Part shown: positions 6,018 through 7,529 of the stretch, piece by piece
How the letters are laid out: each line of letters opens with the position of its first letter
Position numbering within the stretch: the first letter of the stretch is position 1
Assembly (NCBI GenBank): GCA_024635465.1
Contig: JAGXIS010000138.1
Span: 1-7,529, forward strand
DNA: 7,529 bases
Origin: Bacteroidota bacterium
GTDB taxonomy: Bacteria; Bacteroidota; Rhodothermia; Balneolales; Balneolaceae
Direction of reading: 5' to 3'
Notes under the pieces: generated by a model
What the model was told of the DNA's origin: nothing
Database searches by the model: none
Seen by the model: the letters and a program-made list of their open reading frames with translations, nothing else
Translations under genes and position numbers: made by a program

Positions 6018-6758
6018 TTAAGCCAACTTAATTCTTTTAAACATCAGACCTTCAATACTATCTACATATTTTGCTGCTGATTCCTTTCTAAGATGAAAAT
6101 ATTGCGTCATTTCTTGTAACCAGTTTGGAAACCGATCTGTAAACTTAAGTTCCAAAATCACATTATCGCCAAAAACTTTAAAATTTCCCGAATCTTCAGT
6201 GAGTATACTTCCCCCTTTCACTTTTTTACTTTTAACTTCTCTATCGAATGTAACCCTCACTGAGTTGCTATCCAACGGCTCATATGCTTCTCTTTTATAC
6301 GAAACATGCATGGTTGGCTTGGCTATCATTAGATTCTGCAAATAGGAAAACTCATCCAGAATATTCTTTTGCTCTGCAGTTTTATAAACCAGATGATCCA
6401 TAGTTGGGAATTGACCTGTTAATAGCTCCTCAACAGCCCAACGGTGTACTCTGGCTCTTTTTTTACGGATTACTTTGTCATGGCGGCGTTTAATCTCAAA
6501 AAATACAGGAGATTCACTATAATCATAATATCGTATTCGAATTTTAAATCGATTTCGGTCACCATTGATTGTATCCTGAAATGTTTTTAAATCATCAGAA
6601 TCGATATAGAGACTATTAACACTATAAGAAAGATCCGGCTGTGTGATCCCATAGGGGTCACACGATAGATAGTTCTGAACAAAAAAACGGATCTGTTGTG
6701 CTTTTGCTTCAGATATTCTGTATTTCAGTTCAAATCGCTGTTTCTGTAATTTTTCCAT
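6018..6758 (-). CDS. VTC-domain polyphosphate polymerase family protein
   Basis: The 246-residue protein is a stand-alone VTC domain, the tunnel-shaped polymerase known from yeast Vtc4, which makes polyphosphate from ATP. Residues lining the Vtc4 tunnel have visible counterparts: RFELKYRI at 8-15 (Lys12), SLYIDSDD at 49-56, the alternating KIRIR at 72-76, FFEIKRR at 86-92 (Glu88, Lys90), RKKRAR at 98-103, SYKREAY at 153-159 (Arg156), VRVTFDRE at 167-174, ILELKF at 201-206 (Glu203, Lys205) and ESAAKY at 226-231 (Lys230). Length is normal for bacterial single-domain members and no key basic residue looks lost, so activity is likely. There is no signal peptide or membrane segment, so it should sit in the cytoplasm, probably docked to the DUF4956 protein encoded next. 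ATG 6758 has AAGAGA nine bases upstream. The frame also reaches TTG 6797, which directly follows a stop and lacks such a motif. The wider CYTH/triphosphate-tunnel fold is the alternative call. Confidence 0.9.
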   Translation of the reverse strand: MEKLQKQRFELKYRISEAKAQQIRFFVQNYLSCDPYGITQPDLSYSVNSLYIDSDDLKTFQDTINGDRNRFKIRIRYYDYSESPVFFEIKRRHDKVIRKKRARVHRWAVEELLTGQFPTMDHLVYKTAEQKNILDEFSYLQNLMIAKPTMHVSYKREAYEPLDSNSVRVTFDREVKSKKVKGGSILTEDSGNFKVFGDNVILELKFTDRFPNWLQEMTQYFHLRKESAAKYVDSIEGLMFKRIKLA

Positions 6759-6767
6759 CAAACTTGA

Positions 6768-6773
6768 TCTCTT
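6768..6773 (-). promoter_or_regulatory. Ribosome binding site deciding the VTC start
   Basis: AAGAGA on the minus strand lies nine bases before ATG 6758. The conserved RFELKY block starts seven residues into this shorter protein, consistent with other family members. Confidence 0.55.
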
Positions 6774-6887
6774 GGCAGTGTGGTTTTTTCCTGACAACTA
6801 GAATCAACCCACACAATAACGGCTATTTATATAAGAATAATTATATCTGATGAGATATAAAAAAGTTTACTCAATTAATTAATTCGT

Positions 6888-6895
6888 CAAAAATA
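6888..6895 (-). promoter_or_regulatory. Candidate Bacteroidota-type -7 promoter element for the VTC operon
   Basis: The minus strand reads TATTTTTG, a full match to the TAnnTTTG -7 consensus of the Bacteroidota primary sigma factor. The matching -33 TTTG is only approximated by TTTT about 18-19 bases upstream. It is the only such match I found between the T9SS remnant and the VTC gene. Initiation here would give a leader of roughly 120 bases before ATG 6758. Confidence 0.35.
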
Positions 6896-6924
6896 CTTTG
6901 TAATTTTTCATAAAATCAGTTGTG

Positions 6925-7266
6925 TTATTTAATGACACTCATCCTGAGCGTCTCCGTAAATTCATTTGTAGTAATCCTGTAAAGATAAACTCCGCTTGCT
7001 AACATGGAAGCGTCGAACGAAACCGTATGTCTGCCCGCTTGAACCGATCGATCTACCACGGTCTTGATATATTGGCCTGATACTGAGTAGATCTCCAGTT
7101 TCACATGTTGATTTTTTGGAAGATCATACTGAATTGTACTGATCGGATGAAAAGGGTTCGGAAAATTTTGATACAATTTAAAAGATGAACTGCTCCTATA
7201 ATTAATTGTGAACTTTTTTGCTGATATAAGGTTAGAATTATAATTAGATTCAACCTGTACCGTATC
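6925..7266 (-). pseudogene. Orphan T9SS type A sorting domain, probable 3' remnant of a secreted-protein gene
   Basis: The last 84 codons encode a complete T9SS type A C-terminal domain: YQNFPNPFHPISTIQYDLP, then VKLEIYSVSGQYIKTVVD, AGRHTVSFDASMLASGVYLYRI and a final TLRMSVIK. In intact proteins this tag follows a large secreted cargo and directs outer-membrane translocation by the type IX machinery. Here the frame upstream is open only to a TAA at 7267-7269. It reads as a short linker containing NYRSSSSFK and has no ATG, GTG or signal peptide. The only in-frame start is a TTG at 7176, inside the conserved LYQNFPNPF block. With the divergent TPR gene starting at 7310, no room is left for a cargo. 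I read it as the tail of a deleted or rearranged gene. A sequencing error at the stop would not by itself restore a cargo, because the upstream frame looks non-coding. Confidence 0.75.
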
Positions 7267-7309
7267 TTAGTAGTACCGATCTATAAAATTTTTCACTTTA
7301 CAAAAGTAA

Positions 7310-7529
7310 ATGGCTAAATCTTTTATACTGCTTTTATTAGCCCTGTTTATCTGGAATTCATCATTATATGCCCAGGAAACAGAAAGTATGGAATCCAGTG
7401 TGACCAGGGCACTTGAATATTTTATAGATGGTATCAATGACTTTGAAAATCAGGATTATGAGGAAGCCCTTGATAACCTGATTGCTGCCCATCTTCTCTT
7501 TTCTGAAGATGCAGGTATCAATTATGCTC
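7310..7529 (+). CDS. Secreted TPR-repeat protein, N-terminal part (runs off the window)
   Basis: ATG 7310 opens a frame that stays open to the window edge (73 codons). The start MAKSFILLLLALFIWNSSLYA is a clear signal peptide with likely cleavage YA|QE after residue 21. The mature part enters a helical repeat, ALEYFIDGINDFENQDYEEA followed by LDNLIAAHLLF, with the G..dY.eAl...A spacing of a tetratricopeptide repeat. A periplasmic or outer-membrane TPR scaffold is likely, and further domains may follow outside. The upstream sequence (CAAAAGTAA) has only a weak Shine-Dalgarno-like match. It is divergent from the T9SS remnant with an AT-rich 130-base space that should hold its promoter. I saw no convincing -33/-7 pair there. 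Confidence 0.8.
   Translation, partial: MAKSFILLLLALFIWNSSLYAQETESMESSVTRALEYFIDGINDFENQDYEEALDNLIAAHLLFSEDAGINYA

Noticed and set aside
6011..6025. Small hairpin (TGGCT/AGCCA with TAACC loop) over the VTC stop codon
   Set aside because: Only five pairs and no T-tract; the downstream DUF4956 gene has its own ribosome site, so there is no reason to call a terminator or switch.
7206..7230. TTGTGA...TATAAG as a sigma-70-like promoter for the TPR gene
   Set aside because: The spacing is 13 bases, too short, and the boxes do not match the Bacteroidota consensus.

Overview
The window looks like a chromosomal segment of a moderately AT-rich, Gram-negative member of the Bacteroidota/Balneolota/Rhodothermota group. 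The main clue is a type IX secretion (T9SS type A) C-terminal sorting domain beginning YQNFPNPF and ending in a basic tail. A lipoprotein with acidic residues right after the lipid-bearing cysteine, several secreted proteins cleaved before Gln, and a TAnnTTTG-type promoter candidate agree with this. A Balneolaceae-like marine bacterium is my best guess, from sequence style only.

Layout. Positions 1-258 (+) are the 3' end of dxs (isoprenoid precursor synthesis), followed four bases later by queA (queuosine tRNA modification, 263-1264). A small unknown gene (1296-1514, -) comes next, then a 133-bp imperfect palindromic repeat (1558-1690). A secreted lipoprotein of an uncharacterised family follows (1824-2387, +). 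A secreted seven-repeat PD40/TolB-like propeller (2501-3526, -) is divergent from a secreted NTF2/DUF4440-like protein (3728-4180, +).

The most interesting part is a three-gene minus-strand operon. It encodes a VTC-type polyphosphate polymerase domain protein (6018-6758), a DUF4956 integral membrane protein (5288-5974) and a HlyD-type periplasmic adaptor (4200-5285). VTC and DUF4956 proteins are recurrent neighbours. Joining an envelope-spanning adaptor to them suggests that a polyphosphate-like polymer is made at the inner membrane and moved into or across the envelope. That function is my inference.

Upstream of the operon lies an orphan T9SS sorting domain with no cargo and an in-frame stop (6925-7266, -), probably the 3' remnant of a lost secreted-protein gene. 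Divergent from it, the 5' end of a secreted TPR protein begins at 7310 and runs off the window.

Start codons were set by Shine-Dalgarno-like AAGAG/GGAG/GAGGGA motifs 7-9 bases upstream. For the VTC and DUF4956 genes this favours ATG starts slightly downstream of the longest possible frames, which begin with TTG. No tRNA, rRNA, CRISPR array, transposase gene or origin was seen.
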